Source: Thermodesulfobacteriota bacterium
Lineage (GTDB): Bacteria; Desulfobacterota; QYQD01
DNA length: 5,108 bases
Assembly (NCBI GenBank): GCA_030017815.1
Contig: JASEGX010000175.1
Span: 1-5,108 of the forward strand
Reading direction: 5' to 3'
Part shown: one piece after another, positions 5,056 to 5,108 of the stretch
How the letters are laid out: every line of letters begins with the position of its first letter
How positions within the stretch are numbered: position 1 is the first letter of the stretch
Translations under genes and position numbers: made by a program
Notes under the pieces: model-generated
What the model saw: only the letters and a program-made list of their open reading frames with translations
What the model was told of the DNA's origin: nothing
Databases searched by the model: none

Positions 5056-5108
5056 GTCGAGTAGCCCCAAGGAACCGCCCCTTAAGGCTCTCACAGAACC
5101 GGACGTGA
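5056..5108 (-). mobile_element. Group II intron 3' end (partial domain V plus domain VI)
   Basis: On the - strand the window opens with TCACGTCCGGTTC, which matches the 3' arm of a bacterial domain V hairpin; its GAGC-type 5' arm and GAAA loop would lie beyond the window. A domain VI hairpin follows: arm 5089-5080 (AGCCTTAAGG) pairs with arm 5072-5063 (CCTTGGGGCT) over ten pairs, with a seven-base loop. Two of those pairs are U·G and form only in the - strand RNA, because the + strand would have A/C mismatches. The sequence then ends ACTCGAC, putting a candidate branch-point A (5062) seven bases before a 3' end at 5056. The rest of the intron, and any reverse transcriptase, should lie to the right of this window. 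Confidence 0.62.

Noticed and set aside
1..5108. CRISPR array, tRNA, rRNA, or a new defence-type gene cluster
   Set aside because: No regularly spaced repeats, no cloverleaf or rRNA-like stretch, and no nuclease, helicase or toxin-like protein was seen. The repeats present occur in one or two copies only.

Overview
The window looks like a chromosomal segment of an anaerobic, mixed-GC bacterium. Desulfobacterota or a similar lineage is my best guess. That guess rests on the tandem moeA / moeA-PBP pair and the intergenic repeat styles, and no rRNA or other marker gene is present to confirm it.

Left part (1-3487, + strand): two paralogous molybdenum-cofactor genes lie in the same direction. The first (116-1348) is a standard three-domain MoeA. 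The second (1553-3487) is a MoeA fused to a C-terminal periplasmic-binding-protein-like domain of the molybdate-binding type. Both should act at the last step of molybdopterin metallation, inserting molybdate or tungstate into adenylated molybdopterin. The pair suggests division of labour, for example Mo versus W, or insertion versus oxyanion delivery. The 204-base gap between them is mostly a composite palindromic repeat, which ends about 30 bases before a strong AGGAGG ribosome binding site.

Middle (3549-4454, - strand): a convergent, visibly AT-richer gene encodes a divergent member of the methylenetetrahydrofolate reductase superfamily. It keeps several landmark motifs of that fold, but the usual N-terminal catalytic Glu motif is altered. 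Its base composition suggests a different origin from the moeA genes.

Right part (4455-5108): there is no large gene. It holds a 35-residue lysine-rich small protein gene on the - strand (4638-4745) with a clear ribosome binding site, bracketed by two direct copies of a structured ~47-base repeat (4495-4541 and 4867-4913). At the window edge there is debris of group II introns read on the - strand: a 3' end (part of domain V plus domain VI, 5056-5108) and, 24 bases further along that strand, what looks like the 5' end and start of domain I of a second intron (from 5031 leftwards). Several short GC-rich palindromes of dispersed-repeat type are scattered through the non-coding DNA. No CRISPR array, tRNA or rRNA is visible, and I see no convincing new multi-gene system. 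The most unusual parts are the intron junction, the structured repeat pair around the small gene and the composite palindrome between the moeA genes.
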